Shown: in pieces, positions 47,906 through 59,480 of the stretch
How the letters are laid out: every line of letters begins with the position of its first letter
Numbering within the stretch: the first letter of the stretch is position 1
NCBI GenBank assembly: GCA_029891345.1
Contig: CM057000.1
Span: 135,500,163 to 135,564,162 of the forward strand
Reading direction: 5' to 3'
DNA length: 64,000 nucleotides
From: Dryococelus australis
Lineage: Eukaryota > Arthropoda > Insecta > Phasmatodea > Phasmatidae
Made by a program: the position numbers and the translations under genes
The notes under the pieces: generated by a model
Database searches by the model: none
Seen by the model: only the letters and a program-made list of their open reading frames with translations
What the model was told of the DNA's origin: nothing

Positions 47906-48913
47906 TTTTTTTTTTTTTAATTTTTTGTCTATATACATGTAAATTGAAATAAGACACATTACAAAACATTACAATGAAAAGTTTCAAAACGAGACATATT
48001 ACAAAACAGCAACATGACAAGTTGAACACAGACAAGACACATGATCGAACAAGTCATTGTTATGAGCTGACTCCACTCTTAATGAGAACATGAAAAGGAA
48101 TGACAGTATTTTGTTTAAGCGTAAGCTAGGAAGATGACTTATACAAAGAGAAATGCAGTATTTAATTTACATCTTCAGCAGTTATAAAATTGTTACATAG
48201 AATTTAAGACATAGGCCGAAACAAGAAAGGATGGTAAGGAACGCTAATTATACAATAGAGATAGAGGACATCGCAGCACCAGGTCCAGCAGCTGACCTCG
48301 CCCTTTGACAATCGCCGACTGTCCCGATGACCTTCCTCGCAGCCCAGTCCACTCTTCGCCCCCCTCCACGTGTGTGTGGATTGACGTAATGCGTTGTGAT
48401 TGGCTCCCGTTGTGCTCTAGAGGCGGAGTCTGCTTGTAGTTCCATACTCTATAATCAAGAACGGAAAATTTCGGACGAAAAACGCTGTTTTTGGAGGGCT
48501 GCTGTGGGCAAACGCAATGGAGGAGGGGAAGCCGACCGCCCCCCCCCCCAGCTGATCACCCATTCTTCCTCTTTAAAACCATCCCCCTTCAAGTACCCCC
48601 TTCACCCCCCCCCCTGGGAGGAGTTAGAGGGACAAGGGGGGTATGTTTTCCATTTTGTGGGATTGTAGTGCGTCCCATATTTAACCTTTTCGAGCCTCTT
48701 TATGGTGAAGCCAGTATAGGCAAATGATAGTAAGCCCACAGGAGAAGGTCTAAGCATGATTTGGGACAATTGCCCTACAAAGGGGGAGGGAGGTAATTCA
48801 ATGGCCGCAAATGTTGTTTGTGGATATTTGACTTCCAAAATCAGTGTGACAAGTGTTATCCGTGGAGTCTGTGTACATGCAACCATTTCGGTCGGTGACA
48901 AAAGCCCTCCATT

Positions 48914-48944
<31 letters not shown>

Positions 48945-49926
48945 GGAAGGCAGTGGCAATTGCTCATTCCTCTTTTCTTTGGCTGTATTCGGCCTGGAAG
49001 ACACATTTTCGACCGATTTTCTTGAAATTTTGTTCAGTGTTGTATTTCTTTGCCCAGCCTTCGGATATATGGTTTGAAGCTTTACGGCCAAGTCTTAAGT
49101 GTGAGTCTTAAGTGTTACGTTTTCCATTTTTATTCTTACTTTCTCCATATTTGCATCTGCATGTCCGGATGTGCAAACCTAGCGCCGATAGGCGCGAGCG
49201 AGCATGTGCCGAAGTTCCCAGACGACATTGCACCATAAATACTCATTCGTACGGTTACCTGATGGCTCAGTCCTCGGGTTCCGCGGGTCCGGCCCTTGGT
49301 GTAATAACTATCCAGGAATATCCTGATGTCTGCTTGACTCACATTTTCTGGTGTTCATTGCTCATTGCTATGACAGTTTAGACATTCACTCTGGCTCGAT
49401 GTTATGGTTTATTAGTTTACCAAGCTCGCCTGTGGCCTCTTTCGCAGCTGTTGTTTTGACAGGTGGTGTACAACGGGGCCGTGTATAGCACCATGAATAT
49501 GTGAGCAGAAAACATGTACATATCACTGACATTGATCACACATACAATAAATATATTACTCTAACTCTGCCACAGCAAGTAATTTTGAATGCTTAAAACG
49601 CTTCATAGTGGTAATAACTAGGTCGGGACATCGCTCGGCGTACATCCTGTGACTCTAAACCCAGGCGATATAACACGAGGGTGACACGACATTTACGTGA
49701 CCAAATGGGGGAACCCCAAGCAAGGGCGGCAGCGAGCACTATTGAGTCATTATCATGAAGCCGCAAGCTCACATGTCCTTGCGAATAGTTAGTTAGAACT
49801 TGTCAGAAGAAAAACAAATCCTGGTGTGCCATCCTTGCAGTGTTCTGTGACGTGCCATGCTCCAGTGGTTTTCGCAGAGGATGAGAATGAAGTCTTCAGT
49901 TGAGACGGGGTGTACTGTGATTACAC
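47906..49926. other. spacer; CpG-rich and homopolymer-rich at 48230-48980
   Basis: A 42-bp unit is imperfectly duplicated at about 47952 and 47993. 48230-48470 is CpG-rich with a gattggct (CCAAT-like) word. C runs lie near 48540 and 48605, and a (TG)n-G run at 48914-48947. Poly-proline and poly-glycine frames there reflect these runs. No gene. Confidence 0.45.
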
Positions 49927-50128
49927 GCAGTTCACGGAAAGTGAGCACTTCTGAGACCCTAGTTACTTTTTCCTTTCAGCCATTTTTTTTTAATCCTTGA
50001 ACCACCTTTTTAGAATAAATATGACGATAATAATCCCAGTTTGTATATCCCACCGCATTCAGAAGTTAACGTCTTGTGCTAATTGACTAGTATTCCAAAT
50101 GAGAGGACTTTCAATCATGAATAGCCTA
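49927..50128 (+). mobile_element. family A MITE, short form
   Basis: The left end is decayed (cagttcacggaaagtgagca); the interior gttactttttcctttcagcc matches 3304; right end atcatgaatagcct before TA. About 202 bp. Confidence 0.8.
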
Positions 50129-50214
50129 TAATAAGAAATGAATAGCGTGTAATATTGTCCAGTGGCTGCCGTAGATGTACTAAAGGAAATATACAGTAGT
50201 CGCAAGAGAAGAAA

Positions 50215-50335
50215 CTCTTCGCTGACGTTGTTCCCATCACTGTGAGTGAGTGAATGAAGATATTTGGGCGGTTCTTAACATCGAGGTCTTGAGAGCCGAT
50301 GAGGGTGAAGTAAAATGAGTATGGGGCATTTATGG
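50215..50335 (-). mobile_element. tRNA-derived SINE, 3' body fragment (reverse)
   Basis: gggcggttcttaacatcgag followed by gtcttgagagccgatgaggg and agtatggggc matches the 3' body of the SINE at 35035. The head is missing. Confidence 0.65.
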
Positions 50336-51100
50336 CGTAACGAATACGTGGAAATAAATTTTCAAACGAAATGGGCAACGAGATTTGTTCTTTCTTAATC
50401 TTCCCCTTGACGAAGTGCTCCACGAAAATTATTAATGCTATTCAGCAAGTATCTTAACAAAACTGTTCAAGTTCCACGTGTGTACTAATTTATTTTGGAA
50501 TGTTTTTTTTTCCCCTGGTTTGCGATCTGCACCAACGAGTAAAATCATCGATGGTAGGTGACACATTCGCGCGGGATAAGATAACGTCGATGAATGAAGC
50601 GCCATTCTGTGTCGCAGGCATCTCTAGAGGTAAGGCGGCGTGTGGTTGGCTTTCGACCGTAATAGGAGGTTACTGGAGAAGCTTCCCTTCTCTCTCTCTC
50701 TCTCGCAGCCAACACTTTTCCCTCCGTTCCAGTTGCCCTCCGGCACCTCAGCATATAACGACGTCAACGTAGGCGAGCACCCTTTTAGAGCTGGAAGGTT
50801 TCACTGCGAACATTGTTGGGTACTTGAGTAAAGAAAATAACGAGCTGTTCGGTTGAGTTCCTGCTAAAAATTTTTTAGCCAACTGCCTACTCATTTTTGT
50901 TAGGCTAATATGTAACTTTGCGAGGAAAGGTATTAACGATGGTGGCCAGCTTAACGTCATCTTAGCCATTCATTTTAAATTATACAGCAACATCTTATTA
51001 CAACAAGGAACTTGCGCTATTCAAACAAATGCATTTACATCATCCATATTTTGCCTGCCATTTCCACCTTGCAACGACAGGATTTAAAAATGCAATAAAA
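50336..51100. other. spacer, CpG-richer at 50560-50800
   Basis: Includes a short (CT)n run at 50690-50705. No gene recognised. Confidence 0.45.
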
Positions 51101-51536
51101 ATCAATTACCATCAAAGAAACTGTATGGAAACGTACTTCGTAGCTGTAGCATGTGGGACGAGAACGCTAATAATCAAGTACCATCAAAGAAACTGAACGG
51201 AATCGTACTTCGTAGCTGCAGCATGTGGGAAGAGAACGCTAATAATTAAGTACCATCAAAGAAACTGTATGGAATCGTACTTCGTAGCTGCAGCATGTGG
51301 GAAGAGAACTCTAATAATTAAGTACCATCAAAGAAACTGTATGGAATCGTACTTCGTAGCTGTAGCATGTGGGAAGAGAACTCTAATAATTAAGTACCAT
51401 CAAAGAAACTGTATGGAATCGTACTTCGTAGCTGCAGCATGTGGGAAGAGAACGCTAATAATTAAGTACCATCAAAGAAACTGTATGGAATCGTACTTCG
51501 TAGCTGTAGCATGTGGGAAGAGAACTCTAATAATCA
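51101..51536 (+). repeat. 72-bp tandem repeat, six units, open reading frame
   Basis: Units start at 51108, 51180, 51252, 51324, 51396 and 51468. Seventy-two bp is 24 codons; from 51269 an open frame reads repeats beginning MESYFVAAACGKRT. Units alternate tgcagc and tgtagc in the last four copies, giving a 144-bp higher-order period (Ala/Val alternation). No promoter or domain suggests it is translated. Confidence 0.95.
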
Positions 51537-52073
51537 ATTTGCGAAGATTGATCATGGTTCTACGCGTGATCAGGAATAATGATTGTGTGTAAAATATCGT
51601 ATTAAATTTTTTGTCAGCTTGTATTCGTACATAGAGGGCAGCTCTCAACGGGCCTGTTCCTTGCCTATTGAACGTATTACCTTTAAAAATTCGCCTAGTG
51701 GCTTTATTCGACGGTCGTGCAATAGAGTATGCTATCTTTTGAATTTTGGATTTTTAATTCAGTGTTAGTTTAATCGCGCATTCAAATTAAGTGAATTTCA
51801 ATGTGTTCAAAGATTTTATGAGGTGTTGATTTCTTTCGCCATGAAGGTCTGTGAGTTTTATAGGTCCACAATGTGTTTCTGATTTCATCCAATAGTTTCG
51901 TCTTGAAAACATTTTGTGAACCGATTTCATGTTCTGAGTTTTAACTGGATTAAATTGTAAAATGAGAAGCGCCCTTCCTAACCCATTCAGACTTAGTACA
52001 CACAATTGGGCACATGTTGTACAGAAAGATTATCTCTGGTTTGTTCTTTAGACTGTGAGGCCCAGGGCCCTTA
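51537..52073. other. spacer, no gene seen
   Basis: Ordinary composition; short frames only. Confidence 0.45.
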
Positions 52074-52165
52074 ATATGGTGTACCATTTAGACGGAGCAC
52101 TTTTCAAAGCACTGCTTAAGATCTACTTGTTTGCACTGTGCGTATTCTTTCACCTTTAGTGATGA
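52074..52165 (-). mobile_element. family A MITE, long form, one end only
   Basis: gacggagcacttttcaaagc followed by actgcttaagatctacttgt and gtattctttcacctt matches the reverse long form's left end. The rest is missing. Confidence 0.65.
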
Positions 52166-53999
52166 GATAATCGCATAATTTTGTAATTAGAATGAATCGA
52201 TTACGATTATTTTTTATCGAATAAATAAATGGTATTGATTGTCTCGTTCTAATCCATACATGAGAATAAATTTGTTTAAAACTATTCTCACCAAACACGT
52301 TTATGTTTATTTATAATATTTTCTGCTATTTTGTAAATTTGTTGCTTCAGAATTATTTTTACATTTTTTATAAATGTGAAACATGTAGGTATATCTGCAA
52401 TTTTTGTTTTGTCTAAGTATAAAGAGCTGAAAATCGTGAATAATTGAATTGTTTTAAAATAATGAATGAATCAATTATAATAATAGAATAATTTCTTATT
52501 TTACGAGTGATTACCCCATGAGTAGTAAAAGTAACATCGCCACGGACCTGATAGTTTTATTCGTGTGACGGTCACGTTGTGACGATGCCTCGTCAGGTAA
52601 CTTGGCGCCTGATTGTTTTATGACAAGGTTGGCAACAATTGGTTGCCGTGGCGCGACTGTAGAGTACTTTTATTCAGTGTATTTTAAATCGACCGGCCGA
52701 TTATTATTTTGCTATTGTATATAAAATGTAGTGGAATATTTAATAGTCTTAGAATGTAGTAATTTTATTTGCTTATTGTACGTTTATTTTATGCTCGTAT
52801 ATTTCAAATAGTACTTCATTGGTTGTTAGGGCGATCGCCACCAGGTGCGCTGCGTGCCGTGGCGCTGCACTGGCTATGGCCTAGTCGGCTAACGCCCATT
52901 GCAAGGATCACAAGAAGTGTGTAATGCTCCACGCATCGTGCGATCGCTGCCAAACTGCGGCCGGCGATACACGAATGAAGGCGGTCTCGGGCCGCAATGT
53001 TTTGCACGTAACGTATAAGTAAGAAGCTGCTAGCTTGGTGTAAAGACTGCATGTTTATTATTACGCAACGTAACTTAGAGCTACGCCCTCGCCACCGCAG
53101 AAGTGTGACGGTCCTGCTGTAATGTTTATTTATGAAAACTTGCAAGCGCCGGGAGTGATAGATAATTGTGCGCAGCAACGTAACTGTAGCGTGGCTGTTG
53201 TGTGCACAAACGCTAAGAGCATCGAGGCACATTCAATGCGCCGGAGCAGCGGTCAGCTGACGAGCTGTGCGACCAAGTCGTCCTGGCGGGCGCTGGGGCC
53301 TGCGACTCGGCGCGACAACGAGCATTTTCCTGGGGCTGCGTGTTGTCCCGTGCTGCTACGTCACTGCTAAATACCAGGTGTGAGAGGAGCGAATCTTGGT
53401 GTGGCCAGTACTGTGTATATGTTATGCATGTTCTGCGTCGTTAAAATGTTGTGAAAGTTTGCGACGCGGAGCGCACCTCGTCTGCGAGCGTCTTGTACTG
53501 CGACACGTAATATTAAATGTATATAGGGCCAGGAATATTTTATTAAATGTGTTGCCCGTAAACGTAATTTTTTTAGTATAAATGTTTAACCACTTGATAG
53601 TGAATTTGGAAGCGTTAATGCTTGTTATGTATGAGACGGAGTGTTAAAGCAAGTGAAGATAGCAGACTGTAAAATATTAGTAAATAAAATAACTAGCAAT
53701 TTAAACTGAAAATTAGTGTGCATTATCAGTTACTGTTTAAATCCTCTGCCTGCATATCTGACAGTTGCAAATATTAATATTGAACTGATGGCCTATTGTG
53801 TGGATAATGAGACTGCGCAACGTTCACACCGATACTCGAGTAATTAAACCTAACAACGAGTTTGCTACCTGTTCTTAAGATTTGTTGTTCTTTTCTATAA
53901 TTGAGTTCGTCGTCTACTCACGAGTTATGTTTGGCGGTTGAGAGTACTTTGGCAAAGTGAGGTAGCATTTTAGTATCCTGAAACCCGCGCTGGGTAGAA
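52166..53999. other. spacer with a CpG-rich block at 52840-53480
   Basis: The block has many CpGs and a 138-codon minus frame (53232-52816), plus frames on the other strand. None contains a domain. A promoter-like island or exon of an unrecognised gene cannot be excluded. The flanks are A+T-rich. Confidence 0.4.
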
Positions 54000-54841
54000 G
54001 GCGGCTCAACGTGAAACTGCAAAATTATCAGAAAAATAATTATTTTTCAGATTTTCTCAATCTTGCACTCATGTGATTAAAAATAAAGCAAAATAAATAA
54101 CTCCATTATTGGAAAATATTTACCTAGTACTTTTAAATATACCCGTTAAAACATAGTACTACTTTCCCTCCGTCGATACCAACTTTACACTGAGAAAAAG
54201 GTTTTGTTGAATCAAACAAGATTTGTTTGGTGCAACCAAATTATTTGTTTGTATAGGGGCAATAAAATATTTTGTTGCTGAAACCAAATTATTTTGTTGT
54301 TCTCATTTGGTTGCCCCAAACTGTAAGATTTGGTTCGTGCAACTAAATATTTGTTTGGCTACACTTCACATTAAACAGGTAGGGCCGACATAAGTAATAT
54401 TACAAGTCGGACTGAGTTTCGAACCTAGATCACCTGCGTCCGAGCGCTACGCCTTAGTGATCTCAGCTAATATGACAACTGATAACAACGGAAAGCTTTT
54501 AAATAGTTATACTGCAAATATTAGGCAACTTGTGGAAACAATTATTTCAAATTTTATGGCTTTACTTGTCAGTTTCTTGTTGCATTGTTTTATTAATGTG
54601 TTTATACGATTTTCGGATAAAGGTAGTCAAATGAATATCCAAACAAATATATAGAGTTGATTCAACAAAATATTTTAGTTGACAGTCTAATTTTTTTCTG
54701 GCCCAACACAGACATTTTGTTAATCAAGCATATTTTTTTAGACGAACAAAGGTAATTTTGTTGCTATTCAAATCTTGTTTGTTCAACAATATTTTTTGTA
54801 CGTTGATTTCAAAACTGCTGAAATAACCGCGAAGAGCCTGT
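54000..54841 (-). mobile_element. family A MITE (reverse) split by a family C element
   Basis: 54001-54187 matches the reverse long form (gctcaacgtgaaactgcaaa to tcgataccaactttac). 54793-54841 is its right end (gttgatttcaaaactgctga to gaagagcct). Between them lies family C copy 2. The normal outer left end is missing, so the copy is both truncated and interrupted. Confidence 0.7.
54188..54790 (-). mobile_element. family C element, copy 2
   Basis: Left end cactgagaaaaaggttttgt, then the aaacaagatttgtttggtgc arm seen in copy 1. The tRNA-like block is on the minus strand at about 54405-54472, followed by the shared tttacttgtcagtttcttgt stretch. The right end is decayed, ending near ttcaacaatattttttgta. 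Confidence 0.7.
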
Positions 54842-56600
54842 ACCTTCCCTGCAGGTAGGTAACTGGTTTGTCAACTGTGCGTCTGCCTAGGTTATAAACG
54901 GTTCGTATTTCTAAAACCGAAAGCAAAGCGTACAGCTCACTGTGTGTGTCAATGAAACACGTGCAGTGTTGATGTAATTGCAGCATGCATCAAATTTTTT
55001 TCTCACACCTGAAGCAATGGATTAATGCGAGGCAAAAATGGTTAAACATGATTTCATTTCCAACAAGTGGTACAATTATAAAAATTAATTTAATTTAACT
55101 GTTTCATTTTACTCCGTGCTTTTGCGGATTTGAGATATAAATTCATATACACAAGCATCTATAGGTGCTGTGAACAATTTAAACCTTAAAGTTACTTTTC
55201 AAGTAATCTATTTTTTTTTTCCCCACTACGCAGCAGTTAATATCAAAGATTTTGTCTACAGTGTTTAACAGTTAAAGCTGGATGTGGACTTTTGGAGTTC
55301 TGGTTTTTTTTTTTTTTTTCGTAAACGTCACAATGCAGGTAATTCTGCGTTTACGAATTTGTCTGAAATTGATCCCCGAGATGTTATTTGTTCGAAGACA
55401 GTTCCTGTACACGAAGGTGTTGTTAATCAGACTGCTGTAATTAGTTTTCATTCATCGCCTGTTTTGTTTTATCGTTGTTAGGAGAGTCGCTGCAGTCTTT
55501 CTTTTCCTCTTCAGGTATGTAAGTCTGTTGTGTGCATGCAATACTCTTTGTGTGGATTTTAACTATACTCGTTGACAAAAAAATTTAGTGTCGTGTCTAG
55601 CAGAAAATTTTTTTGTCACTTAAAAAAAACTGTTATTCATATTCGTTAAATAGCTTGGCTATGTCATGGTTCATTGAAAAAAAAATCTCACTATATTATT
55701 CTGTTTTAAAGCATCCCACTGACGAAATTTTTTAATATTGTGGAAAAATTTAAAGAAAAGTTTTGCCACATATTGTATAAATATACTTGGAGACAGAGTA
55801 GTTATGCATGCTTTCTTGTCATACGTATTTGCGTGTTAATTAAACATATTTTCCAGCTTCACCACCAAATTATTTTTCGCATAAAACTACCATGAACAGA
55901 TTATTAATCATATTCGCGTCCGTGCGTTGCAGATTTTGTTGAAGTCTGCAGCATGGGCAGCGACCGTATCGACGTAGGTACTTCGGGGAGTTTCCAACTT
56001 CCTTCTCCTCCTCCTGTCACTGGGGTAGGTGCAATACCACTGCTAGGGTTACACTGGAGTTTCTGCAGCAAATATGTTGCCATTCGCTGCAACAGATTGA
56101 GGCACACAAGAGGACACGCATACATAACCCTCACAGGGAAGAGGAATAAGTCTGCGGGAAGTGTGGGGCGCAGATTGGGTCGAAGAACAGCATGGATCGG
56201 CATTCGAGGAACTGCAATGGCGCAGTGTAGCATAAATCAGCTGGCAACTGTTAGCATTGAAATGCATCATTTGCCAACACAGCAGATGCCCGAAGACAAT
56301 AAAAGGGGTGCAAATTCAATCCGGATAAGAAGACTATTGCCTGCGAGGACTATGGGAAATAATATCCCAGGGCATACAAGCTGAAAGAACATGCAAGAAA
56401 TGCACCTCCCCCCCCCCCCGCCCCCCTCGACCGTGTAGAAGGCCAGCCATGATGTTTCCAGCTAGCAGCCAGTACCAGCACCTTGGCAGTGGATCATTTT
56501 GTGTTGGCCGAGTCTACCTCTAGGGGCAACTTGAAGATATAAGTGGCAGAACACGTGAGCGAAGAGGCCAAAGATGTATGCATATACATTGAAGGACTGC
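54842..56600. other. spacer; unrecognised frames at 55904-56384
   Basis: A+T-rich to about 55940. 55953-56384 holds a 143-codon plus frame and overlapping minus frames of higher G+C. They lie just upstream of the polymerase relic and might belong to the same element, but I recognise nothing in them. A C run lies at 56407-56425. Confidence 0.4.
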
Positions 56601-59480
56601 AGAAAATATTATTGATCAGCTACGGGAAGAAATAATGGAAAACAGGACAGTTAAATTCAATTTGTTCCTGGAGTGCGACTATGACAAACCTGAGCCCCAC
56701 GAAGATGAATTAGACCAGCACGTCTTCAAGACCAAAAATGTTCTAGTATATAATGAACATGAAGTGGAGGAAGCTGTGGTCGCCAGTTTCATCAAGATAT
56801 GCCAGGAGGAGGAGGAGTGGTACCTGACAATGGACATGGCAATGGGTCCTTGATGGACACTTACCACAGTGAAGATAATGCAGCTCAGAATAAATCAATT
56901 GGTCCTGCCGCACGCATCCAGCTACATTGATTTGCCAGCGCCAATATAAAACGAGAACGCAGTGATAAACCCGTAAAAAGGAGGATCACAAGAGCTTCCA
57001 GTGGGCAATACTCGTCAGGTGCGTTGAAGGCTGGAATCCTGAGAGAGTAAATTATAGATACAGAGAACTGGAAAACGAGTCCAACTTAGATGGCATCGAG
57101 TTCCCCACACCTCTGCACCAGATAACCAAAGTCGAGAAACAAAATCCTGGCGTGACTGTAAATAGATTTATTCTCAATGATAAAATGAAGGTGGCATCGA
57201 GACCAATATGTAATGAATAGAAACACATACATTTCGACATTCTCCTGACGACCGATAACAATGCACACTTTAGATATTTTAAAAGTTTTTCTCTCCTGAT
57301 GAGGTCTCGAACGACAGCCCAAGAGGAAAAATTACACATTTGCAAAAGGTGTTTTACATCCTACCAAGACATTACACGAGTGACAGAAAAGACTGGAGAA
57401 GTGATGATCGCAGAGCACAAAACATATTGCAGCCCTCACGCTCCTGCACGGACTGAGATGCCGAGCCATTACAAAAAGGAAGAAGTCCAACCCTAAAATT
57501 AAAAAAAACACTGCAACGCAGACAAGATGCCAATAAATATACATGCTGTACAGTTTTTGCTATTATGTTAAAAAAGATAATGATATCATACTTGCCGCCA
57601 GAACAACAAGTCTGCCCACGAGGTCAATAATTTACACTGAGGAACATACTGCCAAGAAATTCATCAACGAAATTGTTGATGTTGGAAATAAAGGTTAGGA
57701 CATTTATAAAACAAGCGGACACATGAAGCCGCTCTGTTACCTTGGGTTACTAAATCATGTCATTTCAGATACCTGATGCTACTGCGAAGAAAAATTCCCC
57801 AATGGCAACTGGAAGGCTGGACCATGACCACTTCACTGGAAAATACACCGGGGCCTCCTGCAATAACTGCAACAAACTCCGCAACCAGCCGAAAAGATTG
57901 CCTGTATTATTCCACAACTTGATGTATAACGAGAACTTTACTAAAAAACCTCTTGGCTATGACGAAGAAAACATATTCATTATCCTTCATACAGAGGAGA
58001 AATTAATCAGGTTCTCGAAATCGCTGGGGGATATTTTCATCTTACAATTTATAGATTAGTTCCGCTTCACATCTGCCAGCCTCGCCGCCCTCGCCGGAAT
58101 CCTGTCAAGAGACCAGCTGAGAAATACAGCAAAGTTCTTCATCCCAGACGAGCTGGAATTAGTAAGAAGAAAGGTAATGTTTGACTATGATTACACAGAC
58201 AGCATGCAAAAACTTGAAGAGACGCAGTTGCACCACAGCAACACATTTTATAATAAATTGACGGACACGGCCATTAGTGCAAAATATTATGCTCATGCAC
58301 TTACAGTCTAGGAAAAATTCGACTGTAAGACAATAGAAGGTTATTACAATGTTTATTTAAAAACAGGTGTGTTGCTGTTATCAGGCATTTTTGAAAACTT
58401 TAGGAAAATGTGCCTGGAAATCTACTGCCCGGACTGTGTCCATTACGTGAGTGCACTAGGCTTCTCGTTCCGTGCAATGTTGAAACGCGCAAAGGTCGAG
58501 CTGAAACTGCTAAACGATTACGACAAGTAATTATTTATTGAAAAAGGTCATAACAGGTGGAGTGGTCCAATGTGTGAAGCACCATGGAAAGGCCAATAAC
58601 AAGTACATCCCGTCCACATATGATGCCAGCAAGGGGCCCCCCCTCCCCTTTTTTCTCTATCTCCAGTACCTAGACGCCAATAATTTGTAAGGGTGGGCAA
58701 TGTCTCTGCCACTCCCCATACGCGACTTTCAGTGGGCGAACACCGACACAGATGTCACAGCGGTGGCAGACGATGGCCTATTCGACTACATGCTAGAGGT
58801 AGATGTAGAATATGCTGTGGCACTCCAAGACTCACACAGAAACCTGCCATGCTTGCCCCTCAACAAGCGTCCTTCTGGTTGGCAAAGACCAAAATGTTGA
58901 CGACTCTGGAAGAAAAGGGAAAAACTATATTGTACCCTACGTAAACGTCAAACAAGCAATAGGACATGGACTCAAAGTTAAGAAAATTCATTGTGTGCTG
59001 CATTTTGAACAAGAGGCATAGTTCACGCCCGACATCGATCTCGACATAAAAAAGAGGCAAGTAGCAGACAGTGATTTTGAAAAACATTTCTTGAAGCTCA
59101 TGAACAACGCAACATTTGGAAAACTGATGAACAATAAGAGAAAATAACGAATCGTGGAATTGGTGTGTAACGAGAAAAGACTGAAAAAATGGATTCCGAA
59201 GCCCACCTGCAAGTGTTGAACAATTTACGATGAAAACCTATCCTTAATGAAGTTGGAAAAAGAATCAACATTATTTGATAAACCCCATTTATGCTGGCTT
59301 TTCAGTGCTAACTGAAATTCTAACTATTCTTCAAAACTTTAATGTACAGGTTCCATCACGACATCATGAATAATAAGTATGAAGACCACATCAATAAACT
59401 CTATATAGATACTAACTCATTACTTTTGGAAATTGAAATGCAAGAATATTTCGCAGACCCCATTCTCATTGACGAGACGA
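56600..59480 (+). pseudogene. Polinton/virus-type protein-primed DNA polymerase B, broken
   Basis: Old copy of a DNA_pol_B_2-type polymerase, as found in Polintons/Mavericks and related large DNA elements. In order: an N-terminal stretch (VFKTKNVLVYNEHEVEEAV, about 56720); GIEFPTPL..KVEKQNPGVTVN (57090-57170); a C..C..H..C zinc knuckle (ICKRC to EHKTYC, 57339-57430); an exonuclease-side block with DHDHFTGKYTG and PVLFHNL (57815-57920); DYTDSMQKLEETQL (58195); VYLKTGVLLLSGIFENFRK (58350); motif A region YLDANNL-stop-GWAMS (58667-58705); motif B region KLMNNATFGKLMNN (about 59095-59135); and motif C as YIDTNS (59402-59419). In-frame stops (for example 57218, 58057, 58309, 58528, 59019) and several frameshifts break it. 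Motif C has Asn where the second catalytic Asp is expected. No integrase, ATPase or capsid gene was found beside it. Confidence 0.85.

Noticed and set aside
48491..49111. proline-rich and glycine-rich proteins on both strands
   Set aside because: They are translations of C, G and TG homopolymer tracts.
52816..53232. 138-codon minus frame as a gene
   Set aside because: High G+C and CpG make long chance frames likely; no domain, and frames of similar quality exist on the other strand.
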